A DNA stretch of 64,000 nucleotides from JAXGYV01 sp040772045. Lineage in GTDB: Bacteria; Actinomycetota; Thermoleophilia; UBA2241. Numbering within the stretch: the first letter of the stretch is position 1; each line of letters starts with the position of its first letter. The translations under genes and the position numbers were made by a program. Shown piece by piece: positions 1 to 8,063 of this stretch. The DNA lies in assembly GCA_040772045.1 (NCBI GenBank), contig JAXGYV010000004.1:62001-126000 (forward strand), given 5' to 3'. Below the pieces are notes generated by a model that made no database searches, was not told the origin of the DNA, and saw only the letters and a program-made list of their open reading frames with translations.

Positions 1-1
1 A

Positions 2-319
2 GTCGACGTGCTCATCCGCGCTCACGGGCGCCTGAAGATCGACGCCGCCCGGCGGCGCACAACGCTGGACGGCAGCGAGATACCGCTGACCGAGTCTGAA
101 TTTCGCCTTCTGATCGCCCTGGCTCGCTTCCCGGGCAGGGTCTACACGCGCTACGAGCTCGTCAACAAGATTCAGGGGTGTGAGTTCGAGGGATACGAGC
201 GTACCATCGACGCTCATGTGAAGAACCTGCGGCGGAAGATGGGCGAGGACGCTCGGCAGGCGAGCTTGATTCAGACGGTCTACGGACGCGGCTACCGGTT
301 CGCCGACGACGAGCGGTGA
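2..319 (+). CDS. Response regulator, C-terminal DNA-binding part (5' truncated)
   Basis: The open frame runs in from the window edge, so the receiver domain lies outside. What remains is an OmpR/PhoB-type winged helix: an opening beta-strand part, the typical LTESEFRLL helix, and the recognition region ending in VYGRGYRF, which is characteristic of this family. It would bind promoter DNA after phosphorylation by a partner kinase. The downstream kinase starts with a GTG that overlaps this stop codon (GTGA), so the two are translationally coupled and are very likely a cognate pair. Confidence 0.93.
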   Translation, partial: VDVLIRAHGRLKIDAARRRTTLDGSEIPLTESEFRLLIALARFPGRVYTRYELVNKIQGCEFEGYERTIDAHVKNLRRKMGEDARQASLIQTVYGRGYRFADDER

Positions 320-1692
320 AGCACAGCCTCCGCACACGACTCATCCTCACCCACCTCGGTGTCGCCGCCCTGGCCATCGTGCTGGTCGCGCTCATCGCCG
401 CTGTTACCGCGGAGCGCCGCTTTGCCGCGTACACGCGAGACGCCCAGGCGGACGCCGTCGCTGCTCTGGTCGCCGCCGTGACCGACACCGGCACCGATGA
501 CTGGAGCTCCTCAGAGATCCAGTCGCTGCGCCGTCTCGCGAAGCTCAACAGTCTCCACTTCGCGCTCTTTGATCCGGATGGCGCCCTCCTTTTCACCAGC
601 GCAGGAGCGGGTCGTGGTGGGCCGCACGGCGGCGGACTCGGGCGGTCCAGCGAGACTCCGGCTGCCGGCTGGAGCGTCCGGAGCGAGAAGATCCTCGTAA
701 ATGGCCACCACGTTGCCGAGCTGGTGCTCCAGCAGCCACAAGCGAGGCAACTGCCGGCGAACATCGCCTACCGACGGGACATCTTCCTCTACCTCGCGCT
801 CGCCGGAGGCCTCGCGGCGCTCACAAGCCTCGCCGTCGGAGCCCTCGTCTCGCGACGCATCACGCGTCCTCTCGAACATTTGAGCGCAGCTACGACGGCT
901 ATCGCCCGCGGCAGCCGCACGGTTCGTGTCGACGTCGCGGGAGAAGACGAGGTAGGCACCCTCGCTACGAGCTTCAACGTGATGAGCGATGCCTTAGAGA
1001 GACAGGCACACTGGCGAAGGACTATGACGGCCGACCTCGCCCATGAGCTTCGTACCCCTCTGGCAACTATCCAGTCTCGTGTCGAGGCTCTCGAGGACGG
1101 AGTGCTGCCGACCACACCGGACAACCTGCGCGTGATCGGTCAGGAGGTTGAGCGTCTGGATCGCCTACTCACCATGCTGCGCAGCCTTGACGATCTCGAC
1201 GTCGGCATCGTACCGGTGCGCCGCGAGCATCTCGACCTCGCGAATCTAGCGGCGGGAGTAGTGGAGGCATCACGCGAACGTTTCCGTCAGAAGGACCTCC
1301 ACCTGCGGGTCTCTCTCCAGCCGGTTCCTGTGGAGGGTGACCCAGACAAGCTCACGCAGGTGCTGGTGAATCTTCTCGACAATGCACACAAGTTCACTCC
1401 GGCTGGCGGTACCGTCCTCGTCCGTACCGAACATCAGGGGTCGGGACCGCACGCAAAGGCGTTCCTTCTGGTCACCGATAGTGGCCCTGGTATTCCAGAG
1501 GAGGATATTCCACAGGTGTTCGAGCGGTTCTTCCGCGGTCGCCACACCGCGGCGAGCGAAGGTGTCGGGCTTGGTCTGGCGATCGTTCGCCGTATCGTGG
1601 AAGCGCACGAGGGTTCTGTCGAGGTCACGAGTGGCGAAGGGGGCACGACGTTCGTCGTCGCCCTCCCGCTCGTCCGCGCTCCATCATCCTAG
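316..1692 (+). CDS. Sensor histidine kinase, BaeS-like architecture
   Basis: A 458-residue membrane sensor kinase. An N-terminal membrane helix (about residues 10-30) and a second (about 160-180) flank an extracytoplasmic sensing region of about 130 residues that I cannot assign. A HAMP segment follows, then the H-box ADLAHELRTPL with the phospho-accepting His243. The catalytic ATPase has an N-box (VLVNLLDNAHKF) and G-boxes (DSGPGIP, GVGLGLAIV). All kinase motifs look intact. The GTG start overlaps the upstream response-regulator stop by four bases. The signal sensed is not evident. Confidence 0.93.
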   Translation: MKHSLRTRLILTHLGVAALAIVLVALIAAVTAERRFAAYTRDAQADAVAALVAAVTDTGTDDWSSSEIQSLRRLAKLNSLHFALFDPDGALLFTSAGAGRGGPHGGGLGRSSETPAAGWSVRSEKILVNGHHVAELVLQQPQARQLPANIAYRRDIFLYLALAGGLAALTSLAVGALVSRRITRPLEHLSAATTAIARGSRTVRVDVAGEDEVGTLATSFNVMSDALERQAHWRRTMTADLAHELRTPLATIQSRVEALEDGVLPTTPDNLRVIGQEVERLDRLLTMLRSLDDLDVGIVPVRREHLDLANLAAGVVEASRERFRQKDLHLRVSLQPVPVEGDPDKLTQVLVNLLDNAHKFTPAGGTVLVRTEHQGSGPHAKAFLLVTDSGPGIPEEDIPQVFERFFRGRHTAASEGVGLGLAIVRRIVEAHEGSVEVTSGEGGTTFVVALPLVRAPSS

Positions 1693-1767
1693 CTTTGTTT
1701 CACGTGGAACTCACGAAGGTCGTCCCTCGTTGGCACGCCGACCAGCGCGACGGTTGGGCTAGCTCGC

Positions 1768-1941
1768 CTAACTCATGAGGAATGAGCTCAGATACGTTCG
1801 CACCGCCTCTGACCCGTCACAGCGCATCGTGCTCAGGAGTCTCGCCAGGGATTCGTTGTCCTCCACAACCACTCGGCCCACGCGGTGGCCGTAGCGTCCC
1901 AGTACCTCCTCGACTACCTGCTCTTTCTGTGCTCGTGTCAT
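1768..1941 (-). CDS. Small hypothetical protein (57 aa)
   Basis: A short charged protein with no family I recognise. The ATG at 1941 is chosen over an upstream in-frame start because a GGGAGG Shine-Dalgarno sits just upstream of it. The product is mostly helical-looking (QKEQVVEEVLGRYGHRVG) and cysteine-poor. It converges on the histidine kinase gene. It could be a regulatory peptide or a spurious frame; the ribosome binding site is the main support. Confidence 0.45.
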   Translation of the reverse strand: MTRAQKEQVVEEVLGRYGHRVGRVVVEDNESLARLLSTMRCDGSEAVRTYLSSFLMS

Positions 1942-2229
1942 GACGCCTCCCGCACCTGCTGTCGTTGTGCACCCAGAAGCATCGCGCTCTGCGGCTCGCC
2001 ACACCATAGAACGCGCGTCTATGTCGCCAGAGAGACAACGTGTTGAGAGGAGGAGTTACGCCCGCAGATGCGCACCCGTTGCCCAAACGCATGGTGCACG
2101 GGTCTGAACATGCCGCAGTTTTCGCTGGGGCAGCAGAGGGTCGGTGAAGTTCGGCTGGCGGCGTCGCGCCCCGCACTTGCCGGCCGGCCCCGCCATCGGG
2201 TATAAACGACACTCTCTACAAGAGCCTGT

Positions 2230-2305
2230 GGGGCATTAGCTCAGCTGGGAGAGCGCCTGGATCGCACCCAGGAGGTCAGCGGTTCGATTCCGCTATGCTC
2301 CACCA
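2230..2305 (+). tRNA. tRNA-Ala (anticodon CGC)
   Basis: A 76-nt cloverleaf. The acceptor stem GGGGCAT pairs with ATGCTCC (one G-T pair), the D-loop is AGCTCAGCTGGGAGAGC, the anticodon stem CCTGG/CCAGG encloses ATCGCAC, giving anticodon CGC, and the T-arm GGTTCGATTCC is canonical. Discriminator A and an encoded CCA are present. The 3' end overlaps the stop codon of the convergent hypA gene. Confidence 0.97.
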
Positions 2306-2673
2306 CCCTCCAACTCGTCGCCCTCCTCCGCGATGCTCACGCTTCTGAGTTGGATCATCGGGCTGTCCGCCGCGTAGCGCACCTGCGTGCTCCCGCACTG
2401 TGGGCAGGGAGCATGAGCTTCCCGCGCCTCGAACTCATACCCGCACGCGAGGCAGGTGGCTTGCGCCGACAATTCCTGCCACACGATGCGAGCCCCGCGG
2501 AAGAACGCGTCATCGGCGGTGAGCATCTCGAAGTACATCTCAATCGACTCGCGCGTGAAATCCGCAGCCGGTGTGATGGCCAGGCTCACCTCGAGCACCC
2601 GTACCCCGCCAGCTCCACGCGCGGCCGACCTGGCCCGCTCGATGATCCCTTCCGTGATGCCCAACTCGTGCAT
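2293..2673 (-). CDS. hypA: Hydrogenase/urease nickel incorporation protein HypA
   Basis: A 126-residue HypA. It begins MHEL, giving the nickel-binding N-terminal Met-His-Glu with His2, and carries the zinc site as two CxxC pairs (C74/C77 and C90/C93). HypA hands Ni2+ to the maturation machinery of [NiFe]-hydrogenases. The ATG at 2673 is chosen because it places His2 correctly and has a GAGGAGGT Shine-Dalgarno; a longer frame extends upstream but has no such site. No hydrogenase or other hyp genes are in the window, so it is an orphan here. Its stop codon lies inside the 3' end of the tRNA-Ala gene on the other strand. Confidence 0.93.
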   Translation of the reverse strand: MHELGITEGIIERARSAARGAGGVRVLEVSLAITPAADFTRESIEMYFEMLTADDAFFRGARIVWQELSAQATCLACGYEFEAREAHAPCPQCGSTQVRYAADSPMIQLRSVSIAEEGDELEGGGA

Positions 2674-2971
2674 GGCGCACACCTCCTCACTCTCTCTCGC
2701 CACACCCTGCCGTGCGGTGCTGCACCGCATACCGGCGTGCCCCCGGGACGCATGCCCTGGGTCACTCGTAGCCGCAGGGAGCCCAGAGATCATCCGCGCC
2801 TAGCGCCCTAGTGGCGCCCTGGATTCTCTGGCCGCGCATCTAATAACTAGTACTATAGTGTACTCTTGCCGAGCGCCTGGTACTCTAGGAGAACACACCC
2901 GTGCTCTCGGATTGTACCTTCCGCGGCGGTACAGCAGAGGAGCATGCGCCGCGCATGAAAGGACGGTCTCT

Positions 2972-4210
2972 ATGAAGATCCTGATCGTCGGCGCCGGGAT
3001 GCAAGGCCACGTCCTCACCTGGCACCTCGCCCGCTGCCCAGATGTCTCCGAGATCTTCCTCGGCGACGTGAACACGAGCCGTGCCCGCTTTGTCGCTGCT
3101 CAGGTTGGCGACGGCAAGACAACACCTCTCTCCCTCGACGCCGCGGACGAAGGGGCGGTGGCGAGGGCGGCTAGGGAATGCGGCCTTGTGGTAAACGCCG
3201 TCGTGCCGCAGTTCAACATGTCCATCATGCGTGCCTGCCTCGCAGCGGGAGCTCACTACCAGGACATGGCCTCGGGACAAACGCCTACGCAGACCATCGA
3301 CGAGGCCTTCCTCGAGCAGCTCACGCTCAGTGGGCAGTACCGCGCGGCGGGGCTTTGCGCTCTGATCAGCACGGGCATGGACCCGGGTGTAACGAACACC
3401 CTCGCCGGCAACGGCTACGAAGACCTCGACCAGTGCGTCGAGATCCGTCTCAAGGATTACTCCGTCCTCGACAGCCCAGTCCCTTTACAGGTCTGGTCTC
3501 AAGAGGCGTACTACCTGGACTGCGCACAGCCTCCTCTCCTCTTCGAGGAGGGCCAGTTCACGCGCGTCGACCCCTTCTCCCGCCGCGAGTGGTACCAGTT
3601 TCCCGAACCGTTCGGCCGCGGTCTGACCGTGTGCCATGACCACGAAGAGGTCAGCACACTGCCCCGCCTGCTGCCCACCGCCTTTGGCGACAAGGGCCTG
3701 CGTTACGTCGACTTCAAGATGGGGATGCCAGAACAGGATCTGATCGCAGACCAGGCGCTCACGGCCAGCGGTGCAACCAGCAAACACCCCGTCACTCTCA
3801 GAGACGGCGTGCGCGTGCGACCCCTCGACGTCTTCACCGCCACGCTACCGCCCAACCCGGCTCCGCACGAGCTCGCTCGCCTCGCGCTCAGCGGTCAGAT
3901 CACCGACATCGGCGTGATCGCGGTGGACTGCATCGGTCAGCGCGCGGGCAAGCCAGCGCGCATCACGTACATCGTGATCCCTCCCGACATCAGGTGGGTC
4001 AACGAGCTCATTCCGGGCGCTACTATGGTCTCCTACGGTACCTCCACTCCCGCGGCCATCTACGCCCAATACCTCGTTCAGGGCCGTATTCGGCAGACTG
4101 GTGTGATTGCCCCCGAGGTCCTCGCGCGTTCCGTACGCGACCGCTTCATCCTCGACCTCGGCCGACGCCAGATCATCGTCCGCCGGCGCGAAGAGGTGCA
4201 GGTGAACTAG
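2972..4210 (+). CDS. Saccharopine dehydrogenase-like NAD(P)-dependent enzyme
   Basis: A 412-residue Rossmann enzyme. The N-terminus MKILIVGAGMQGHVL carries GxGxxG for NAD(P), followed by a D-containing segment (FLGDVN) and a C-terminal saccharopine dehydrogenase-like catalytic region (STGMDPGVTN is typical of the family). Members act on amino acids at C-N bonds, for example saccharopine or lysine dehydrogenases. The ATG at 2972 is where family similarity begins. Because lysine-degradation genes lie elsewhere in the window, an amino-acid dehydrogenase role is reasonable, but the substrate is inference and the gene is about 28 kb from kamA. Confidence 0.8.
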   Translation: MKILIVGAGMQGHVLTWHLARCPDVSEIFLGDVNTSRARFVAAQVGDGKTTPLSLDAADEGAVARAARECGLVVNAVVPQFNMSIMRACLAAGAHYQDMASGQTPTQTIDEAFLEQLTLSGQYRAAGLCALISTGMDPGVTNTLAGNGYEDLDQCVEIRLKDYSVLDSPVPLQVWSQEAYYLDCAQPPLLFEEGQFTRVDPFSRREWYQFPEPFGRGLTVCHDHEEVSTLPRLLPTAFGDKGLRYVDFKMGMPEQDLIADQALTASGATSKHPVTLRDGVRVRPLDVFTATLPPNPAPHELARLALSGQITDIGVIAVDCIGQRAGKPARITYIVIPPDIRWVNELIPGATMVSYGTSTPAAIYAQYLVQGRIRQTGVIAPEVLARSVRDRFILDLGRRQIIVRRREEVQVN

Positions 4211-4228
4211 CGCTGCGCGCGATCGTCG

Positions 4229-4591
4229 TCAGTCGCGCGGCGCCGTCGGCTGGTGCACCGGCGTGCCCGTGGGATGAGCCAGGCGCAACACGCCATGGCG
4301 TTCGGACGCGACCACGCTCTCCGCTTGTGCGAAGGCGAGCAGCGCCACGAGGCCAGCTGCGTCATGCTGGCCCCCAAGCTCCCGCACGCTGAGCTCGTGA
4401 TTGGCCACGAGCCGCTCCCAGGTGCCCCGCACCCTCTCCCACGTGTACTCTGCTCTCTGGCCGTTGACCAACAGAGCGATGGTCTTCTCGCCGACACTCA
4501 GCACCCGTGCGGTCCCAGGCCACTGCACCAGCGGGAACTCCTGGCCAATCGTGCGCGCGAGACGCCATTTTATCGTCTCCATCGATAGCAT
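4229..4591 (-). CDS. Hypothetical protein (120 aa)
   Basis: No family recognised. A cytosolic-looking, tryptophan-containing protein without signal peptide or membrane segments. The ATG at 4591 is preceded by GAGGAGGAG at short spacing; another in-frame ATG lies three codons downstream. The gene lies downstream of trpS and the CDF gene on the same strand, about 35 bp after the CDF stop, so it could be the last gene of that operon. Confidence 0.6.
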   Translation of the reverse strand: MLSMETIKWRLARTIGQEFPLVQWPGTARVLSVGEKTIALLVNGQRAEYTWERVRGTWERLVANHELSVRELGGQHDAAGLVALLAFAQAESVVASERHGVLRLAHPTGTPVHQPTAPRD

Positions 4592-4627
4592 CACTCCTCC
4601 TCGGCAACCCCGTCCCCAACGATCGGC

Positions 4628-5551
4628 TTACGGCCCTCGTTCAGTCCCCTGCGATGGGCGAACGGCCGGCTCTACATGTACCACGATATCGGCCACCTCA
4701 GCGAACCGCGTCTGAACCGCCCGCTCGACCTCGTGAGCAAGTGTGTGCCCGCCCTCCAAAGACATCCCCCGCTCCGCTACGACGTGGAGATCGACAAATA
4801 CCCGGCTCTCGGAGCCGCGAGTCCGCACAGAGTGGCAATCGACCACGCCGGGGACGGCACGCACCACCGCGGCGAGCTCCGCCGGCGAGAGCCGAGCTCG
4901 ATCGCCCAGCGTGTACCCCGCGTCGCGCAGCACCAGGAACGCCGAGTGAAGGATGGCCACCGCCACCAAGAGGGCAACCACTCCATCCGCCTGCTGCCAT
5001 CCGAGTCGCGTGGCGATCAAGCTGACGATAACGCCGAGACTTACCAACACATCGCTGAGCGTGTGCCGAGCATCAGCGACGAGCACCTCGCTCCCCAACC
5101 GCCGACCCGCACGTTCCTCCCACCGGGTCACGCCTGCGTTGATGCAGAGCGTGACTCCCATGACCGCGAACGAGAGGGCGCCGACCTCCGTGGGCGCGCC
5201 ACGCCCGAGGAGATGCTCCACCGCGCCACGGCCCACGGCGTAGCCGGCCACGCACAGCATGGCGGCGATCGCTACCGCCGTGAACGTCTCGAACTTGCCG
5301 TGGCCGTAGGGATGCGACTCGTCCGCCGGCCGCGCGGCGAGCCACATCCCGATGAGCCCGACGACGTTCGAAGTGCTATCGAGCAGCGAATGAACGCCGT
5401 CGGCCTGCATAGCCGCGGAGCGCGTGAGCGTGCCGTACACGAGCTTCGCCAGTGCCACGGCTAAATTGAGCGCGAGGACGCTCAGAAGTACTCTGCGGAT
5501 GCTCCGATAGCGCGACCGCTCCACCTGCGCGCAGCCGTGCGGCGGGCACAT
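4628..5551 (-). CDS. Cation diffusion facilitator family metal exporter
   Basis: A 307-residue CDF transporter with about six membrane helices. The metal-site pattern is visible in helix 2 (D51, H54, D58 in ADGVHSLLD) and again in helix 5 (DARHTLSDV). The YGHGKFE loop after helix 2 is a family signature. A cytoplasmic C-terminal domain with DLHVV and IVVHVEP resembles the dimerising metallochaperone-like fold. The family exports Zn2+, Fe2+, Mn2+ or Co2+ by proton antiport; the metal here cannot be told. It starts two bases after the trpS stop, so the two are probably co-transcribed. Confidence 0.92.
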   Translation of the reverse strand: MCPPHGCAQVERSRYRSIRRVLLSVLALNLAVALAKLVYGTLTRSAAMQADGVHSLLDSTSNVVGLIGMWLAARPADESHPYGHGKFETFTAVAIAAMLCVAGYAVGRGAVEHLLGRGAPTEVGALSFAVMGVTLCINAGVTRWEERAGRRLGSEVLVADARHTLSDVLVSLGVIVSLIATRLGWQQADGVVALLVAVAILHSAFLVLRDAGYTLGDRARLSPAELAAVVRAVPGVVDCHSVRTRGSESRVFVDLHVVAERGMSLEGGHTLAHEVERAVQTRFAEVADIVVHVEPAVRPSQGTERGP

Positions 5552-5553
5552 CG

Positions 5554-6651
5554 CTAGACGGGACGAGGGACCAGCCCGACCCGTTCGCGGACGCGTTCCA
5601 TTGTGCGGGCTGCGATAGCCTCAGCCCGGCACGCCCCCTCGCGAAGGATGTTCCGCGTGCCCGCTGGGTCGGCTGTGAGCTCGGCCACTTTGCGCTGGAA
5701 AGGAGCCAGCGCATCCGCCACTAGATCGCCCAGGTCGCGCTTGAAGTCGGCGTAGCCCTTGCCGGCATAGCGCTCCTCGATCGCCTCTGGAGAGAGGCCG
5801 CTGAAGATGCTGTGGATAGCGACGAGGTTCGTGAGCGCTGGTTTGTCCGGAGTGGCCCGTATTTCCGTGCCGGAATCTGTGACCGCCCGACGGATCTTGC
5901 GGCGGATAACGTCCGGCGGATCCAGAAGCGCGATGTAGCTCCCCGGCGAGGCAGCGCTCTTGCTCATCTTGTTGGCTGGGTTGTCGAGGCTCATGATCCG
6001 CCGCCCCTCCTCGCGGATGACCGGCTCCGGGATCACGAAGGTCTTGCCGAACTCCCGATTGAAGCGCTGCGCGATATCCCTGGTGAGCTCCACGTGCTGC
6101 TTTTGATCGTCGCCAACCGGAACGTGATCTGCTCCATAGAGGAGGATGTCGGCGGCCATGAGCACCGGGTAGTCGAACAGGCCCACACCCACGCTCTCCT
6201 GCTCGCCACCCCCCTTTTCCTTGAACTGTGTCATGCGTCGCAGCTCTCCGAAGTACGTGATGGTGTTGAGGATCCACGCGAGCTCCGAGTGCGCCGGCAC
6301 GTGACTCTGTACAAAGAGAATCGAGCGCTCGGGGTCGATGCCGGCGGCCAGCAGGATGTTTGCTAGCTGCAGTGTGGCGGCGGTGAGGGCCTTGCGTTCT
6401 TGCCGTACGGTGATCGCGTGGAGATCCACCACGCAGTAGAGACAGTCGTGCGTCTCCTGCATCTGCACCCAATGACGGATGGCCCCCAAGTAGTTCCCGA
6501 TGTGGAGTGCGCCACTTGGCTGCACGCCCGAGAACACGCGCGGACGGCGTTCGGCTGGGTTGCACTGGCTGATCATCGCCAGCGGAGTGTAGCGCAGCGC
6601 CCCCTCTTCTGGCATCCCGGCGCTCGGCGGCCCTCGCAGACCGCCCGTCAT
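5554..6651 (-). CDS. trpS: Tryptophanyl-tRNA synthetase
   Basis: A class I aminoacyl-tRNA synthetase charging tRNA-Trp. The HIGH-like motif appears as ALHIGNYLG and the KMSKS motif as NKMSKSA. The bacterial TrpRS signature FSGVQPSG precedes HIGN and is followed by VVDLHAIT. Start choice is unsettled: homology begins near residue 35, and in-frame ATGs at 6615 and 6576 would give shorter N-termini, none with a good ribosome binding site. It is transcribed divergently from the glycine-riboswitch operon. Confidence 0.95.
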   Translation of the reverse strand: MTGGLRGPPSAGMPEEGALRYTPLAMISQCNPAERRPRVFSGVQPSGALHIGNYLGAIRHWVQMQETHDCLYCVVDLHAITVRQERKALTAATLQLANILLAAGIDPERSILFVQSHVPAHSELAWILNTITYFGELRRMTQFKEKGGGEQESVGVGLFDYPVLMAADILLYGADHVPVGDDQKQHVELTRDIAQRFNREFGKTFVIPEPVIREEGRRIMSLDNPANKMSKSAASPGSYIALLDPPDVIRRKIRRAVTDSGTEIRATPDKPALTNLVAIHSIFSGLSPEAIEERYAGKGYADFKRDLGDLVADALAPFQRKVAELTADPAGTRNILREGACRAEAIAARTMERVRERVGLVPRPV

Positions 6652-6661
6652 CGACTAGCTG

Positions 6662-6691
6662 TTGCCTGCGGATCGGCAGCGGTGCTACATT
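6662..6691 (+). promoter_or_regulatory. Candidate sigma70-type promoter of the glycine operon
   Basis: TTGCCT (6662-6667) and TACATT (6686-6691) are separated by 18 bases; each matches four of six consensus positions. It sits about 40 bases upstream of the glycine aptamer on the same strand, at the right place to transcribe it. Seen by eye only. Confidence 0.45.
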
Positions 6692-6728
6692 GCACGGGTA
6701 ACGCAGGTACGAAGGACGCCCGGAAGAG

Positions 6729-6815
6729 CGTCGCACGAGAGCCCGCCGCCCAGCGGGCGCCGAAGGGGCAAGGTGGCCACGGCCACCGAAACTCTCAGGC
6801 CAACGGAGTGCGATG
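6729..6815 (+). ncRNA. Glycine riboswitch (single aptamer)
   Basis: The core of a glycine aptamer is visible: GCGCCGAAGGGGCAA (from 6757) and AACTCTCAGGC (from 6790) are the two diagnostic conserved blocks. P1 is closed by TCGCAC (6731-6736) pairing with GTGCGA (6808-6813), and a GGTGGCC/GGCCACC helix fills the variable arm. Only one aptamer is seen, not the usual tandem pair. It precedes the hydroxypyruvate reductase/aminotransferase/GcvT-SHMT/glycerate kinase operon. Glycine riboswitches usually turn genes on when glycine is in excess, which fits a glycine-consuming operon. Confidence 0.92.
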
Positions 6816-6851
6816 TGACGGGCCCCTGGACCAGACGGACTTCCCGTTCTC

Positions 6852-6882
6852 GGACAGGGTGATGGGGCACATCACCCTGTCC
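6852..6882 (+). terminator. Terminator-like hairpin of the glycine riboswitch
   Basis: A perfect 13-bp stem (GGACAGGGTGATG with CATCACCCTGTCC) around a 5-base loop lies 39 bases after the aptamer and 29 bases before the first gene. The following tract is TTCGCATTC, only weakly U-rich, so termination may be partial or factor-assisted. It is the obvious expression platform. Confidence 0.7.
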
Positions 6883-6911
6883 TTCGCATTCAGGGGAAGG
6901 ACGGATTGGGT

Positions 6912-8063
6912 ATGGGGTCTCTGCATTGGCGTACAGTAAACCCGCACGGGCGGCGACGAGTCCTGGTTACGAAGGAGCTGCCAGGAACACGCTGGCTCCA
7001 GCTTCTCACGGCGGACGACTGTCGTGTCGACGTCTGTGCATCACCCTCGACTCTCACCGCGAGCGACATCCGTGCCGCCCTTGCGGGCGGCTGCGCCGCC
7101 GTTCTGGGCCAGCTCACCGAGCCGTGGAACGCCGACCTGCTCCGGGCGCTCAAAGACGCCGGTGGTGGCGTGTACGCGAACTACGCCGTGGGTTTCGACA
7201 ACGTCGACGTAGAGGCGGCCACCCGCCTCGGCCTCCCCGTCGGCAACACCCCTGGCGTGCTCACCCAGTCGACAGCCGAGCTCGCCGTGGCGCTCACCTT
7301 GGCCGCCGCGCGCCGTATCGCAGAGGGCGACGCCTACATGCGCGCGGGTCGCTTCACCGGCTGGCACCCGACACTCCTTCTCGGCCAGCTCTTGGAGCGC
7401 AAGGTGCTCGGCGTCGTCGGCGCTGGCCGTATCGGCGTCCGGTACGCGCAGATCATGCAGTCCGCCTACCGGATGGATGTCACCTATTTCGACATCCGTC
7501 GCAGCGCCGAGCTGGAGGACTTCTCTGCCGCGTACTCGGCTTTCCTAGAGGCGCGCGGCGAGCAGGGGCTTACGTGTCGCCGCGCGGCCTCCCTCGATGA
7601 GCTGCTGGCGGAGGCTGACGTCGTCAGCGTTCACACGGCACTGCGCGAGGAAACCCGGCACCTCCTTGGGCGCGAGCAGTTCGCCCGCATGAAGCGCGAC
7701 GCGATCTTCGTGAATACGAGCCGCGGCGCGCTGCACGACGAGGCAGCGCTCGTCGATCATTGCCGCACGCACCCTACGTTCCGTGCCGCCCTCGACGTCT
7801 ACGAGGACGAGCCCGCCATGTGCCCGGGGCTCTCTGAGCTACCAAACGTCGTCGTCGTTCCGCACCTGGGCTCCGCCACCGGCTGGACACGCGAGGGGAT
7901 GGCTGCTCTGGCCGCCGCCAATGTGCTCGGCATCCTCAATAACTGGCCGGTCTGGAACCGCGCCGACATTCGCCCGTTTCTCTCCGCCTCGGCTCCGAAA
8001 GCGGCGCCGAGCATCGTGAATGCCACTGAGCTTGGACTCGAAAGATATGGAGGGACGTCATGA
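6912..8063 (+). CDS. Hydroxypyruvate reductase, plant peroxisomal HPR1-like
   Basis: A D-2-hydroxyacid dehydrogenase, about 383 residues, that reduces hydroxypyruvate to D-glycerate with NADH. The NAD fold carries GVVGAGRIG; catalytic residues are the Arg in NTSRGALHDE, the Glu in DVYEDEP and the His in VVPHLGSA. Beyond the general family it shares diagnostic stretches with the photorespiratory plant HPR1: TKELPGTRW, GQLTEPWN, NTPGVLTQSTAELA, TREGMAALAA and the tail PSIVN. The ATG at 6912 is preferred (AAGGA ten bases upstream); a TTG at 6906 is possible. It is the first gene after the glycine riboswitch, and its stop overlaps the next ATG. Confidence 0.92.
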   Translation: MGSLHWRTVNPHGRRRVLVTKELPGTRWLQLLTADDCRVDVCASPSTLTASDIRAALAGGCAAVLGQLTEPWNADLLRALKDAGGGVYANYAVGFDNVDVEAATRLGLPVGNTPGVLTQSTAELAVALTLAAARRIAEGDAYMRAGRFTGWHPTLLLGQLLERKVLGVVGAGRIGVRYAQIMQSAYRMDVTYFDIRRSAELEDFSAAYSAFLEARGEQGLTCRRAASLDELLAEADVVSVHTALREETRHLLGREQFARMKRDAIFVNTSRGALHDEAALVDHCRTHPTFRAALDVYEDEPAMCPGLSELPNVVVVPHLGSATGWTREGMAALAAANVLGILNNWPVWNRADIRPFLSASAPKAAPSIVNATELGLERYGGTS

